Shown: positions 21,243 to 31,948 of the stretch, in pieces
Numbering within the stretch: the stretch's first letter is position 1
Layout: each line of letters opens with the position of its first letter
Origin: Mycobacterium saskatchewanense
GTDB taxonomy: Bacteria > Actinomycetota > Actinomycetes > Mycobacteriales > Mycobacteriaceae
Length of the DNA stretch: 64,000 nt
NCBI RefSeq assembly: GCF_010729105.1
Contig: NZ_AP022573.1
Location: 2,418,001-2,482,000, forward strand
Direction of reading: 5' to 3'
Notes under the pieces: model-generated
What the model saw: only the letters and a program-made list of their open reading frames with translations
Databases searched by the model: none
Told to the model about the DNA's origin: nothing
Made by a program: the position numbers and the translations under genes

Positions 21243-22310
21243 TCAAGCCGCTGCCAGTTGGCAAGGCTTTTGGCGGTTGTTGTGGTCGGTGTGAAGGTGG
21301 CGAAAGACGACGCGGGCGAGGCGGCGCTTGAGGCAACGAAGAGCTTCGGGGGCGGAGTCGCCTTGAGCGAGGCGGTGCCGGTAGTAGCTCTGGCCTAGGC
21401 CGTCGAGGCGAATCTGGGTGACCGCGATGCGGTGCAGCGCAGCGTTGAGCTGGCGGTTGCCCGAACGCGTCATCCGGACCCGGCCGTGGGTGTTGCCCGA
21501 CCACACCGGCACCGGCGCCACACCGCTATGGCGGGCGAAAGCTGCCTCACTCTTGAATCGGGTGACGCCAGCGGTCTCGCCGACAAGCTTGGTCGCGGTC
21601 AGCTCCCCGCATCCGGGCATCGCCAGCAGCACCGGGGCGACGGCACGCACATGCTCACCGATGCGTTTAGCCAAGGCGTTGATCTGTTCGGTGAGTCGAG
21701 TGATGTCGGCCAACTCGTCGCTGGCCAGCTCGGCGAGCAGACCGTCGAGGGTGTTCAGCCAGTCACCGAGGATGACCCGGTGTTTGGCCAGGTCCAATGA
21801 CCGAGCCACCGGGGCGCGCTCGGGATCGAGCTCGTGAATACGCCAGCGCAGCCGGTTGATCATCGCAGTCCGTTGTGCGACAAGGACTTCGCGGCGATCG
21901 ACCAACAACTTCAACTCACGTGACACCTCGTCGTGAGAGGCGACGGGCAGATCTGGCTCGCGCAGAAATGCCCGCGCGACCGCCAACGCATCGATGGGAT
22001 CGGACTTGCCGCGCGTGCGCGCCGAAGCCCGCACCTGAGCCATCATCTTCGGGGGAACCCGCACCACGTTCTGACCAAATCCGAACAGGTCGCGTTCCAG
22101 ACGCGCCGACAAGTGCCGGCAGTCCTCGATGGCCCAGACGACGTCGTCGCCGAAATGTTCGCGGGCCCACATCACCGCCTCGGCATGCCCAGCGGTGACC
22201 GCCGTAACGGTCTTCTCACCAACCTTGCGGCCCACCTCGTCGACGGCGACAAAGGTATGCGTGCGCTTGTGTACATCGGCTCCAACAACAACCATGGTGG
22301 TTGCCTCCAT
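21243..22310 (-). CDS. IS110-family transposase
   Basis: A 355-residue transposase. The N-terminal RuvC-like DEDD domain shows GADVHKRTH (first Asp, near 12), VVWAIEDCRHL (Glu/Asp) and GKSDPIDALAVARA (last Asp pair). The C-terminal Tnp_20 domain has MPGCGELTATKLVGE and FARHSGVAPVPVWSG with the catalytic Ser. Both domains are complete and no stop interrupts them, so the enzyme looks active. Start at ATG 22310, or at ATG 22295 five codons in, which gives the common MVVVGADVHK beginning. It replaces the region where Rv1059 and Rv1060 would be expected. Confidence 0.93.
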   Translation of the reverse strand: MEATTMVVVGADVHKRTHTFVAVDEVGRKVGEKTVTAVTAGHAEAVMWAREHFGDDVVWAIEDCRHLSARLERDLFGFGQNVVRVPPKMMAQVRASARTRGKSDPIDALAVARAFLREPDLPVASHDEVSRELKLLVDRREVLVAQRTAMINRLRWRIHELDPERAPVARSLDLAKHRVILGDWLNTLDGLLAELASDELADITRLTEQINALAKRIGEHVRAVAPVLLAMPGCGELTATKLVGETAGVTRFKSEAAFARHSGVAPVPVWSGNTHGRVRMTRSGNRQLNAALHRIAVTQIRLDGLGQSYYRHRLAQGDSAPEALRCLKRRLARVVFRHLHTDHNNRQKPCQLAAA

Positions 22311-22311
22311 T

Positions 22312-22356
22312 CACTGAGAGGTGACGGTTGGGCCGGTCGGCGGACAAACCTCAGTG
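22312..22356 (-). other. Stem-loop in the 5' non-coding end of the IS110 element
   Basis: CACTGAG (22312-22318) pairs with CTCAGTG (22350-22356), extendable by GG/CC past a one-base bulge, directly upstream of the transposase ATG. IS110-group elements carry a guide (bridge) RNA in the non-coding end before the transposase, so this structured stretch is the natural place for it. The stretch inside the tentative IS edge is short (about 60 bases), shorter than described bridge RNAs, which weakens the call. Confidence 0.35.
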
Positions 22357-22579
22357 GGGGCGGTGCCACGCTCCTATCAAGTCACGCCGGCCGGTCCTTC
22401 ACACCTGGTGCCGACAAAACGCATGCACGCCAACCCGAAGGCGGCACCGACGCTACGAGCCAAGCACCAGATGATCAGGATCCCACCACCGCGATCAGCG
22501 GCACCTCACCCTGACACTGACGCCGACGCTACCCACCTCAGTCCGCGCCGGCGTGCTCCGACGGGCTCGGCCACGCACC

Positions 22580-22639
22580 GCGAGCAGACACAAAATCCGG
22601 CTCTCGGGCGCAAAAATGGCCGATTTTGCGTCTGCTCGC
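22580..22639. repeat. Palindromic intergenic repeat, copy 3
   Basis: Arms GCGAGCAGACACAAAATC (22580-22597) and GATTTTGCGTCTGCTCGC (22622-22639) pair over 18 bp with one G-T type mismatch. The centre includes CAAAAATGGC. It lies 22 bp downstream of the fadD14 stop. Arms are nearly the same as in copies 1 and 2. Between the IS edge (about 22381) and this repeat I see no gene. Confidence 0.8.
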
Positions 22640-22660
22640 GAGGGAACGGGGTAGCGGCAA

Positions 22661-24286
<1,626 letters not shown>

Positions 24287-24433
24287 CGATGTACCGCCTC
24301 TTGTGGTCCGGCGCAGCGCCGCCTGCTGCGCAATCGGGCGAATGCTATCGCCGTGCGCAGCTGCGCGTAACGGGTTACCCCGACTTGCCCCATTGTCAAC
24401 CGGTGTCAACCGGCGTCAACCGGTCAAGCGCAA

Positions 24434-24500
24434 GCCGCCGAGATCGCCGTGCGGGTCGCGCTTGGCCGCGGATCACGACCACGGCGGCGATCTCGGCGGC
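24434..24500. terminator. Inverted repeat downstream of the beta-propeller gene
   Basis: GCCGCCGAGATCGCCGTG (24434-24451) pairs with CACGGCGGCGATCTCGGCGGC (24480-24500) except for three extra bases in the right arm. The stem is very stable and sits 18 bp past the stop of the gene ending at 24518, before fadD14 on the same strand. No T-run follows, so termination is inferred from position alone. Confidence 0.5.
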
Positions 24501-24517
24501 AAATGAGCAGAGCCCGC

Positions 24518-25573
24518 CTAGACGAGCGCCGGTTCGCGCGGGGTGAGATCGGGCAGCAGGAGACCCCCGGGTGAGGCCTCGTCGTCATCAACCAGCGCGG
24601 GGGCCGAGCCGACGGGGACGACGGTGACCGCCCCGGAGTAGTCCGCTACGTAGAGGCGCCTGGCGTCCGGGCTTTCGATGACGCGCGACGGCCGGTCGGT
24701 CGCGGTGACGGTGCCGACGACGTCGTGCGTGAGTGTGCAGAGCACCGTGATCCCCGTGTCGCTGACGACGTAGGCGCGGTCGCCGTCGCCGCTGACGGTG
24801 AGCCCGGTGAGGATGCCCCCGAGGTCGCCGACCTTCCGCGTGCGGGTGATCTTGTGGGCGCGGGTGTCGACGACATCGACCACCGCGCCGGCATCCGGGG
24901 CGCAACTGGCGACGTAGGCGACGGCACCGTCGGGGCTCAGCGCCACGTCGCGGATGGGCAGCCCGATGCCGATCGCGTTCATCACGCGCGGGCCGGCGCC
25001 GCGGGCCCGCAGCACGACGAGCTGGCCGCCGGCCGGGCCGTTGGTGGCCACGTAGACGCGCGCGCCGTCCGCGCTGACGCGCACGCACTCGGTGGTGTGC
25101 GCCGGGCCGGGCAGGCGGACTTCCTCGACGCGGCCCGTGGCGGTCTCGACGATCGCCACGTCGGCTCCGTCCGCCCCGCTCCGGCCGGCGTACACGTAGC
25201 CGCCGTCGGGGCTGACCGCCAGGTCGCTGATGCGGGAGGCCAGCGGATGGGTGGCGACAACCTCGCCGGCGCCCGGGTCGATGACCGCGATCGCGTCGTA
25301 CGCCGGCGTCGCGACGCTGACGTACGCCCGGCCGCCGCCCATGGCGATCGCGAACGGCTCGCTCAGGCCGGCGATCGTGTCGATGACCTGGAAGGCGTAG
25401 GGGTCGACCACGGAGACACTGTCGCCGCCGTAGTTCGTGACCAACAGCCGGCCGCCGTCCGCGTCGGCGACGACGTCGCTGATCGGGCCGTTCTCGACCG
25501 CAATGCGGACCGCGCCGTCGGGAACGCAAGCGTTTCGATCGTGGGCAGCCTTCCGGCCGTTCACCTTGCTCAT
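24518..25573 (-). CDS. Seven-bladed beta-propeller protein (Rv1057-like)
   Basis: A 351-residue YVTN-type propeller. Repeated blades follow the pattern GG(R)LLVTNYGGDSVSVVD, RAYVSVATPAYDAIAVID, GYVYAGRSG.ADVAIVET and AVAYVASCAPDAGAVVDVVD. There is no signal peptide, so it is probably cytoplasmic. In M. tuberculosis Rv1057 is strongly controlled by envelope-stress regulators, and the long upstream non-coding region here is compatible with that. ATG at 25573 is used; a GTG three codons earlier is possible. This is the last backbone gene before the autotrophy island. Ligand or partner unknown. Confidence 0.85.
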   Translation of the reverse strand: MSKVNGRKAAHDRNACVPDGAVRIAVENGPISDVVADADGGRLLVTNYGGDSVSVVDPYAFQVIDTIAGLSEPFAIAMGGGRAYVSVATPAYDAIAVIDPGAGEVVATHPLASRISDLAVSPDGGYVYAGRSGADGADVAIVETATGRVEEVRLPGPAHTTECVRVSADGARVYVATNGPAGGQLVVLRARGAGPRVMNAIGIGLPIRDVALSPDGAVAYVASCAPDAGAVVDVVDTRAHKITRTRKVGDLGGILTGLTVSGDGDRAYVVSDTGITVLCTLTHDVVGTVTATDRPSRVIESPDARRLYVADYSGAVTVVPVGSAPALVDDDEASPGGLLLPDLTPREPALV

Positions 25574-25582
25574 ACCGAGCAC

Positions 25583-26288
25583 CGCCTATCTAGGTCGAAG
25601 TCACTGGTGCATATCCACGGCCCGGACTTCATTGATTTCCGCGCCCATAGGCGCCGTTTCTGCGAGTTTAGTGGCGGAATTTCGGCCCGCTCGCATGAAA
25701 AGATTCCCTGCCGGGCATGTTCCGAGCGCGGCCTTACGCGTTTCTTAATAAGCCGATGCACGAATGCGTTTCATGCCCATTGCAGCGAAGATCGGCACCC
25801 GTCCTGCCAGCGGGTCCAGCCCGCTAGCTAACGATCGGAGCGAAGTTCCCGAAACGGCGCAATTGACAAGGATTTCTCAGGTGGAGGCCGTGAGGGAGTC
25901 GCAGATCACAGCCCGTTGGGGCCGGCGTCGCGCGACTGCAGGGCGTTACCCGATGGATCCGGCCGCGTCGCGCAATCCAGTTCGATCTGAGCATCGATAA
26001 CCGCCGGCGCCCACGCGGTCTTTCGAATTCGTCCCGCGGTCGCGCCCAAATGCCCTCCCGTCGCGGGACACCGCCGGGCCGCGATGGACATGGTCAGCAT
26101 TCGTTGTCATCGCGCGGGGGGCTTGTCGGGGCGCGGTGCGGTGTGAGCACACAACGGGAATCGAAAGGACGGAATCGCTGCGCCGCAGCGGCTTTCACGC
26201 ATACACCGGACCGGGCTTCGCCGCGGGGCCCGTCCCCCGCGCGGCCACCCATGCGGGGGATGGATAGCGCCCGCCCGGATCGGACGAT
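25583..26288. other. Intergenic region at the left edge of the autotrophy island
   Basis: About 700 bp without a credible gene between the beta-propeller gene and fbp. The first 300 bp are less GC-rich than the surroundings (runs such as TTTCTTAATAAGCC and TTCATTGATTTCC). They probably hold the propeller gene promoter and possibly the island junction. Open frames here lack codon bias, ribosome sites and family resemblance. No integrase remnant, tRNA or direct repeat was found. Confidence 0.6.
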
Positions 26289-26302
26289 GAAGACCGGTCT
26301 TC
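26289..26302. promoter_or_regulatory. 14-bp palindrome upstream of fbp
   Basis: GAAGACCGGTCTTC is a perfect 14-bp inverted repeat ending 45 bp before the fbp ATG, where a repressor or activator dimer could act on the fbp-prk operon. It does not resemble the palindromes upstream of cbbL. Role inferred only from position and symmetry. Confidence 0.4.
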
Positions 26303-26347
26303 CGAACGCCCGTCGGCCTCGTGCCGCCCCGCCAAAGGTATCTGCGC

Positions 26348-27421
26348 ATGCTCACCAACCGCACCACGCTGGTCAAATTCCTGATCGAGGAACGCCGGCG
26401 CCACCCCGACGCGAGCGGCGAACTCAACTCGCTGATCCTCGATGTCGCCCTTGCCTGCAAGGCCATTTCGACCCGGGTGGCGCAGGGAGAACTGGGCGGT
26501 GTTCTGGGCGCAGCCGACGCGGTGAACGTGCAAGGCGAAGTGCAGCAGAAACTGGACGTGCTGGCCAACGATTACTTCCTGCGCGCAACCGAGTGGGGCG
26601 GCCAGGTATCGGGAATGGCCTCGGAAGAACTCGCCGAGCCCTACCTGCTGCCGACGCAGTATCCCCGCGGCAAATACCTGCTCGTCTTCGATCCGCTCGA
26701 CGGATCGTCGAACATTGACGTCAACGTCTCTGTGGGGAGCATCTTTTCGATCCTGCGCGCATCCGATCCCGGCGGCGACCCGGCGCCCGGGGACTTTTTG
26801 CAGCCCGGCTCGCGGCAGGTGTGCGCCGGGTACGCGATCTACGGCCCGTCGACCATGCTCGTGCTCACGGTCGGCACGGGCGTGCACGCCTTCACGTTGG
26901 ATCCCACACTCGGGGAGTTCGTTCTGACCCGACAGGCGATCCAAATCCCCGTCTCCACCACCGAATTCGCCATCAACGCCTCGAACAGGCGGTTCTGGGA
27001 GCCCGCGGTTCAGCGCTACATCGACGAGTGCCTGGCGGGCCGGACCGGGCCGCGGGGCAAGGACTTCAACATGCGGTGGGTCGCGTCACTGGTCGCCGAG
27101 ACGCACCGAATTCTCAGCCGCGGCGGTGTGTTCCTGTATCCGCGGGATGACAAGGACCCCGACAAGCCGGGGCGCCTTCGGCTGCTGTATGAAGCCAGCC
27201 CGATCGGGTTCCTCGTCGAACAGGCAGGCGGCGCGGCCAGCACCGGCCGCGGCCGCCTGCTGGATGTCGTCCCGACGAGCCTGCATCAACGTGTGCCCCT
27301 GATCTTCGGGGCGGCCGACGAGGTCGAGCTGATCGAGGATTACCACCGCAAGGACTATGTAAGGCCCTCCACGTCACCGCTGTACGGCGTCCGCGGCCTG
27401 TACCGCAGTGGAGTCGGCTGA
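26348..27421 (+). CDS. Class I fructose-1,6-bisphosphatase
   Basis: A 357-residue class I FBPase that removes the C1 phosphate from fructose 1,6-bisphosphate and may also act on sedoheptulose 1,7-bisphosphate in the Calvin cycle. The metal-binding signature [11 protein letters not shown] is at 114-124, with SEEL upstream as the other metal site; the sugar-phosphate end is [14 protein letters not shown]. Mycobacteria normally use the unrelated class II GlpX enzyme, so a class I copy is a mark of the autotrophic set. ATG at 26348 has AAAGG nearby; a GTG nine codons upstream is an alternative. prk follows after 32 bp. Confidence 0.93.
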   Translation: MLTNRTTLVKFLIEERRRHPDASGELNSLILDVALACKAISTRVAQGELGGVLGAADAVNVQGEVQQKLDVLANDYFLRATEWGGQVSGMASEELAEPYLLPTQYPRGKYLLVFDPLDGSSNIDVNVSVGSIFSILRASDPGGDPAPGDFLQPGSRQVCAGYAIYGPSTMLVLTVGTGVHAFTLDPTLGEFVLTRQAIQIPVSTTEFAINASNRRFWEPAVQRYIDECLAGRTGPRGKDFNMRWVASLVAETHRILSRGGVFLYPRDDKDPDKPGRLRLLYEASPIGFLVEQAGGAASTGRGRLLDVVPTSLHQRVPLIFGAADEVELIEDYHRKDYVRPSTSPLYGVRGLYRSGVG

Positions 27422-27453
27422 CCCGATCACCCGATCGTATTTGGAGGGAACAC

Positions 27454-28341
27454 ATGTCGCGCCTGCACCCCATCATTTCGGTCACCGGCTCCTCCGGGGC
27501 GGGAACGACCTCCGTCATGCGGACCTTCGACCAGATATTCCGCCGCGAGGGCATCGACGTCGCGTTCGTCGAAGGGGACAGCTTTCACCGATACGACCGC
27601 GTCGCCATGAAGGCGGCGATCGCTGACGCCCGTGCGCGCGGCGACCACTCCTTCAGCCACTTCGGTCCGGAGGCCAATCTTTTCGACGAGCTACAGCAGC
27701 TCTTTCAGACCTACGGCGAGACCGGCACCGGCAAGGTCCGGCGTTACCTGCACGACGAGAAGGAGGCCGAGCCCTTCGGCCAGGAGCCGGGTACCTTCAC
27801 GCCGTGGGAGGAGATTCCGGAGGACACCGACATGCTGTTCTATGAGGGACTACACGGCGCCATCGTCACCGATGAGGTCGACGTCGCGGCGCATGCCGAC
27901 CTGCGGATCGGCGTGGTCCCGGTGATCAACCTCGAATGGATTCAGAAGTTGCACCGCGACAAGGTGTCGCGCGGGTACTCCTCCGAGGCAGTCACCGACA
28001 CCATTCTGCGCCGCATGCCCGACTACGTGAATTACATGTGCACTCAGTTCTCGCATACCGACGTCAATTTCCAGCGAGTGCCTGTAGTCGACACCTCCAA
28101 CCCGTTCATCGCCCGGTCCATACCCACCGCCGACGAGTCGATGCTGATCATCCGGTTCCGCGACCCGCACGGCATCGATTTCCCGTATCTGCTTGCGATG
28201 CTTCATGACTCGTTCATGTCTCGTGCGAACACAATCGTGTGCCCGGGCGGCAAGATGGATCTGGCCATGCAGCTGATCTTCACGCCGATGGTACTGCGCC
28301 TGCTGGAGCTGCGCAAAGCACAGCTGGCCGCGGCGCGTTAG
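27454..28341 (+). CDS. Phosphoribulokinase
   Basis: A 295-residue class I (proteobacterial-type) phosphoribulokinase, which makes ribulose 1,5-bisphosphate, the CO2 acceptor. The ATP-binding loop is GSSGAGTT (12-19). VEGDSFHRYDR supplies the catalytic Asp and the sugar-binding His/Arg, and FYEGLHGAIV the Walker B-like strand. It lacks the long redox-regulated form of plants and cyanobacteria. ATG 27454 follows GGAGGG. Its stop overlaps by 4 bp the stop of the convergent nuoM-like gene. With RuBisCO this is a diagnostic Calvin-cycle enzyme. Confidence 0.95.
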   Translation: MSRLHPIISVTGSSGAGTTSVMRTFDQIFRREGIDVAFVEGDSFHRYDRVAMKAAIADARARGDHSFSHFGPEANLFDELQQLFQTYGETGTGKVRRYLHDEKEAEPFGQEPGTFTPWEEIPEDTDMLFYEGLHGAIVTDEVDVAAHADLRIGVVPVINLEWIQKLHRDKVSRGYSSEAVTDTILRRMPDYVNYMCTQFSHTDVNFQRVPVVDTSNPFIARSIPTADESMLIIRFRDPHGIDFPYLLAMLHDSFMSRANTIVCPGGKMDLAMQLIFTPMVLRLLELRKAQLAAAR

Positions 28342-29837
28342 CCGCGCCTGGGTGGCGGCACCGGCTCGGCCAGCGCGGTGTGCCCGATCGCCGGATTGAT
28401 CACGTCCAGTGCGGGTTGGGGATAGCAGCCCAGGACGACGAGCAACGCCAGCAGCGGTGCGACCGCGGCCAGTTCACGGGGCCGCAGGTCGCCGACCGGT
28501 GCGTCGCCCTCGCTCCGGGGCCCGGTCATCAACCGCTGGTAGAGCCACAGGATGCAGATGGCCGAGAGGACGAGCGCGGATCCGGCGAAGATCGCGAACA
28601 CCGGATACCTGCCGAACGTGCCGACCAGCACGAGGAATTCGCTGACGAAGGGCGCCAGTCCGGGGAGGGCCAGCGACGCCATGCCGGCGATCAGGAACGT
28701 TCCGGCAAGCACGGGAGCGACTTGCTGCACGCCGCCGTAGTCCGCGATGAGCCGGGTGCCCCTGCGCGAGACCAAAAAGCCGGCGATGAGCAACAGCGCG
28801 GCGGTCGCCACGCCGTGGTTGACCATGTACAGCGTCGCACCGGACTGGCCCTGCTCGGTCATCGCGAAAATGCCGAGGACGATGAACCCGAAATGGCTGA
28901 TCGATGTGTAGGCGATCACGCGCATGATGTCGCTCTGCCCGATCGCCACCAGGGCTCCGTAGCCGATCGCTACGACCGACAGGGCGATGACGAACGGCCG
29001 GAACAGGATTGCGCTCCCGGGGAAGAGTTGTAGGCAGTATCGCAGCATGCCAAACGTGCCGATCTTGTCGACGACGGCCATCATCAGCACCGCCGTCACC
29101 GGTGTGGCCTCGACGGCCAGCCCCGGTAACCACGTGTGCAGCGGCCACAGCGGTGCCTTGACGGCGAAGGCAAACATGAAGCCAAGGAACAGCAGGTGCA
29201 TGACCGCGGGAGTCGGGGCTATCGCACCCGAGGACACCGCGGCCACGATGGCGCGGAAATCGAAAGTCCCCGCGGCTGCCCGGTTGAGGAAGATCAACGC
29301 GGCCAGCATCAGCAGGCCGCCAAACAGGCTGTACAGCAAGAACTTCAGTGCGGCCCGAGGCGCGCCGGCCCCCCCGTACCGGCCGACGAGGAAGAACATG
29401 GGGATCAGCATCGCTTCGAAGGACACAAAGAAGAGCAGGAGGTCCAGCGCAACCAGCGAGACGAGCATCGTCGACTCGGCGACCAGCATCAGCGCCACAT
29501 AGCCGTGCGGCCGCTCGGCGTCGTTCCACCCGGCCGTCAGCAGCAGCGGCATCAACCCCGAGGTCAGCACCACGAGCACCATCGCGACACCATCGACACC
29601 GACGACATACCCTGCACCGAAAGTCGGTAACCATGAGTGGCTTTCCACGAACTGGTAACCCGGTCGATTCGGTTCGAAGCGCACGACGAGCACCCCGGCG
29701 ATCACCACGCCGGCCAACGAGACACCGACGGCCGTGTATTTCGCTGCGACCGGCCTGCCCCCCGGCACCGCCAGGACCACGAAGGCTCCCACCAGGGGCG
29801 CCAGCCACAACACGCTCAACAACGGCAACTGGGTCAT
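28338..29837 (-). CDS. NADH dehydrogenase subunit M-like proton pump subunit
   Basis: A 499-residue polytopic protein of the complex I/Mrp antiporter family with about 14 helices. The conserved VSFEAMLIPMFFLVGRYG (Glu of helix 5) and VKAPLWPLHTWLPG (Lys of helix 7) are intact, as is the DIMRVIAYTSISHFGFI region. It starts at ATG 29837, one base overlapping the stop of the nuoL-like gene (TGATG). A full complex I is absent here: there are no hydrophilic subunits and no nuoN. A partner in reverse electron flow, or ion coupling linked to hydrogenase, is speculative. Confidence 0.9.
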   Translation of the reverse strand: MTQLPLLSVLWLAPLVGAFVVLAVPGGRPVAAKYTAVGVSLAGVVIAGVLVVRFEPNRPGYQFVESHSWLPTFGAGYVVGVDGVAMVLVVLTSGLMPLLLTAGWNDAERPHGYVALMLVAESTMLVSLVALDLLLFFVSFEAMLIPMFFLVGRYGGAGAPRAALKFLLYSLFGGLLMLAALIFLNRAAAGTFDFRAIVAAVSSGAIAPTPAVMHLLFLGFMFAFAVKAPLWPLHTWLPGLAVEATPVTAVLMMAVVDKIGTFGMLRYCLQLFPGSAILFRPFVIALSVVAIGYGALVAIGQSDIMRVIAYTSISHFGFIVLGIFAMTEQGQSGATLYMVNHGVATAALLLIAGFLVSRRGTRLIADYGGVQQVAPVLAGTFLIAGMASLALPGLAPFVSEFLVLVGTFGRYPVFAIFAGSALVLSAICILWLYQRLMTGPRSEGDAPVGDLRPRELAAVAPLLALLVVLGCYPQPALDVINPAIGHTALAEPVPPPRRG

Positions 29838-31723
29838 CAGAGCCTTCCCACGACAAGACTGCACAACAAACCGGTGGCACCGAAGAGGATCGCCAGCGCG
29901 TACGAGCGCGCGAAGCCGGTCTGGATCCTGCTGATCTTCGCCGAGCCGGCGCCGACCAACCGGGCGATGCCTTCGACCGCGGCATCGATCAGCCGGCGAT
30001 CCACGTCGGCGAGCCTCCGCGACAGGCGCCGGCCAGGACGCATGAACACCGCCTCGTTCAGGCTGTCCCCGAACAGGTCCCGACGGGCGGCGATCACCCA
30101 TACCGACACCCATTCCGAGGCAACGGTTTTCACCGGTCGAGTCCCATGGCTGCGATAGCCGATCGCGGCTCCGAACACGACCACGGCCAAGGTGGCGGCA
30201 ATGAGCGCCCAGGCGGGCCCGGCGGGGTGCTGCTCGGCCGACCGTGGATCGGTCACCGGCTGCAGCCAACGCTGCAGGGTGCCGCCGATCGCGAGGGCGG
30301 CTCCGCCGCCCACCGACCCGCACGCCAGCACGATCATGGGCACCGTCATGACGAGGGGCGATTCGTGGGGGTGAAGACCCGGGTTCCAGCGCGGTTTGCC
30401 GAAGAATGTCATGACCATGACGCGGGTCATGTAAAACGCCGTGATCCCGGCCCCGAGGATTGCCACGCCGCCCAGGACCGCGCCGCCGACGCGGCCGGCG
30501 GCGAAGGCGGTCTCGATGATCGCGTCCTTGGAGAAGAACCCGGCCAGGGGCGGCATGCCGATGATGGCCAGATAGCCCAGCCCGAAGGTGGCAAAGGTCA
30601 CCGGCATCGCCCTGCGCAGCCCGCCATAGCGGCGCATGTCGGTCTCGTCGTCCATGCCGTGCATCACCGACCCGGCGCCCAGAAAAAGTCCGGCTTTGAA
30701 GAAGCCGTGGGTGAGCAGGTGCATGATCGCCACCGCGTAGCCTGCCGGTCCCAGACCCGCCGCCAGCACCATATAGCCGATCTGCGACATGGTCGAGGCT
30801 GCCAGGGCCTTCTTGATGTCGTCCTTGGCGCAGCCGATAATCGCCCCGAACAACAGGGTTACCGCGCCGACGACCGCCACCGCCGTCCGCGCGACGGGCG
30901 CCGCGTCGAACACGGGACCCGAGCGCACGATCAAGTACACGCCGGCGGTGACCATCGTGGCGGCGTGGATCAACGCACTGACCGGTGTCGGCCCCTCCAT
31001 CGCGTCGCCGAGCCATGACTGCAGGGGAACCTGTGCGGATTTGCCGCAGGCCGCCAGCAGCAGCATCAGCCCGATGACGGTGAGCGCAGGCTGTGCCGCC
31101 GGTGACGCCTTGGCGAATACGCCTGCGTAGGAAAGGGTCCCGAGGTGGGCGAACATCATCATCAGGGCTAGCGCCAGCCCCACATCACCGACTCGGTTGA
31201 CGACGAACGCTTTCTTGGCCGCCGTCGCCGCGGCCGGTTTGTGCGACCAGAACCCGATGAGTAGATAGGACGCCAAACCTACGCCCTCCCAACCGAAGTA
31301 CAGCCCGAGGTAATTGTCGGCCAGCACCAGCAGCAGCATCGCCGCGACGAACAGGTTCAGGTAGCCGAAGAAGCGTCGCCGCGCCGGGTCGCCGCGCAGG
31401 TAGCCGATCGAATACAGGTGGATCAACGCCCCGACGCCGGTGATCAGCAGCACGAAGCACACGCTCAGTGCATCCAGTTGCAGCCCGAACTCGACGTCCA
31501 GCGCGGCAACCTTCACCCAGGAGAACCATGTCTCGTGCAGCACCCGATCGGGCGCCGCCCGATGCAGCAGGCCGGTGAAAAGCGCCAGCCCGCAACCGAA
31601 TGACATCAGCACACTCGCACACCCGAGCACATGGCCCCACGAGTCAGCGCGCCTGCCGCCGAGCAGTAAGATCGCCGCCCCGGTCAAGGGCAGCGCAATG
31701 AGCGGCCACAGCACCGGTGCCAT
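29837..31723 (-). CDS. NADH dehydrogenase subunit L-like proton pump subunit
   Basis: A 628-residue polytopic protein. [18 protein letters not shown] has the Glu of helix 5, and [39 protein letters not shown] is the typical NuoL core (given here as landmarks). The distal lateral helix region at 560-628 is present, unlike in many short Mrp relatives, so it looks like a true NuoL rather than DabB. ATG at 31723 lies 3 bp after the decayed nuoK frame. The gene is intact and coupled to the nuoM-like gene. Chromosomal complex I probably exists elsewhere, so this pair may be a second set. Confidence 0.9.
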   Translation of the reverse strand: MAPVLWPLIALPLTGAAILLLGGRRADSWGHVLGCASVLMSFGCGLALFTGLLHRAAPDRVLHETWFSWVKVAALDVEFGLQLDALSVCFVLLITGVGALIHLYSIGYLRGDPARRRFFGYLNLFVAAMLLLVLADNYLGLYFGWEGVGLASYLLIGFWSHKPAAATAAKKAFVVNRVGDVGLALALMMMFAHLGTLSYAGVFAKASPAAQPALTVIGLMLLLAACGKSAQVPLQSWLGDAMEGPTPVSALIHAATMVTAGVYLIVRSGPVFDAAPVARTAVAVVGAVTLLFGAIIGCAKDDIKKALAASTMSQIGYMVLAAGLGPAGYAVAIMHLLTHGFFKAGLFLGAGSVMHGMDDETDMRRYGGLRRAMPVTFATFGLGYLAIIGMPPLAGFFSKDAIIETAFAAGRVGGAVLGGVAILGAGITAFYMTRVMVMTFFGKPRWNPGLHPHESPLVMTVPMIVLACGSVGGGAALAIGGTLQRWLQPVTDPRSAEQHPAGPAWALIAATLAVVVFGAAIGYRSHGTRPVKTVASEWVSVWVIAARRDLFGDSLNEAVFMRPGRRLSRRLADVDRRLIDAAVEGIARLVGAGSAKISRIQTGFARSYALAILFGATGLLCSLVVGRL

Positions 31724-31726
31724 CCC

Positions 31727-31948
31727 TCAGTGCCTCGACAGTCGGGCGTCATCCACGTCGGCGCCGGGCTGGGAGCGGGCGACGAACACGGTGATGGCCA
31801 ACTCGACCATCACCTCACACGCGACCGCCAGAGCGACGGCCGCCACGACCATGACGAGGAGACAGAGGTCCACACCCCGTAGCTTGGGCGTTCGAACCGT
31901 GTCACCAAACCCCGAATCGGGGGATACGCCAGGTGATCCCGCGGGCGC
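31727..31948 (-). pseudogene. Fragment of a nuoK-like gene (C-terminal part only)
   Basis: The frame read from 31876 down to the TGA at 31727 encodes VDLCLLVMVVAAVALAVACE followed by VMVELAITVFVAR and an acidic tail DVDDARL. This resembles the last transmembrane helix and tail of NuoK, where an Ala-rich helix contains AAAE and is followed by VGLA. The N-terminal two thirds are missing: the frame has no good start, and the upstream gene ends at 31949, directly against it. It lies 3 bp before nuoL, as nuoK does in complex I operons. Identification rests on about 45 residues and position. Confidence 0.6.

Larger units (their letters stand above)
21235..22381 (-). mobile_element. IS110-family insertion sequence (ends tentative)
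   Basis: The element is defined by the DEDD transposase gene inside it. Both proposed edges carry CTCCTAT followed by CAAG: CTCCTATGTCAAG at 21235-21247 and CTCCTATCAAG at 22371-22381. They could be target or core sequence shared by the two junctions. The right edge abuts the ribosome binding site and start of the amidotransferase gene, in a CATG-N5-CTCCT context. That resembles the start-codon/RBS target taste described for IS900-type elements. The true left end could instead lie further out, up to about 22500. No terminal inverted repeats seen, as usual for IS110. Confidence 0.6.

Noticed and set aside
28338..31016. 892-codon continuation of the nuoM-like frame upstream into nuoL
   Set aside because: The added part is an out-of-frame reading of nuoL. 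The nuoM start at 29837 overlaps the nuoL stop as in normal operons.
28338..31723. DAB-type inorganic carbon pump (DabA/DabB) next to RuBisCO
   Set aside because: DabA is absent, and both proteins look like NuoM and NuoL, with NuoL's long C-terminal helix.
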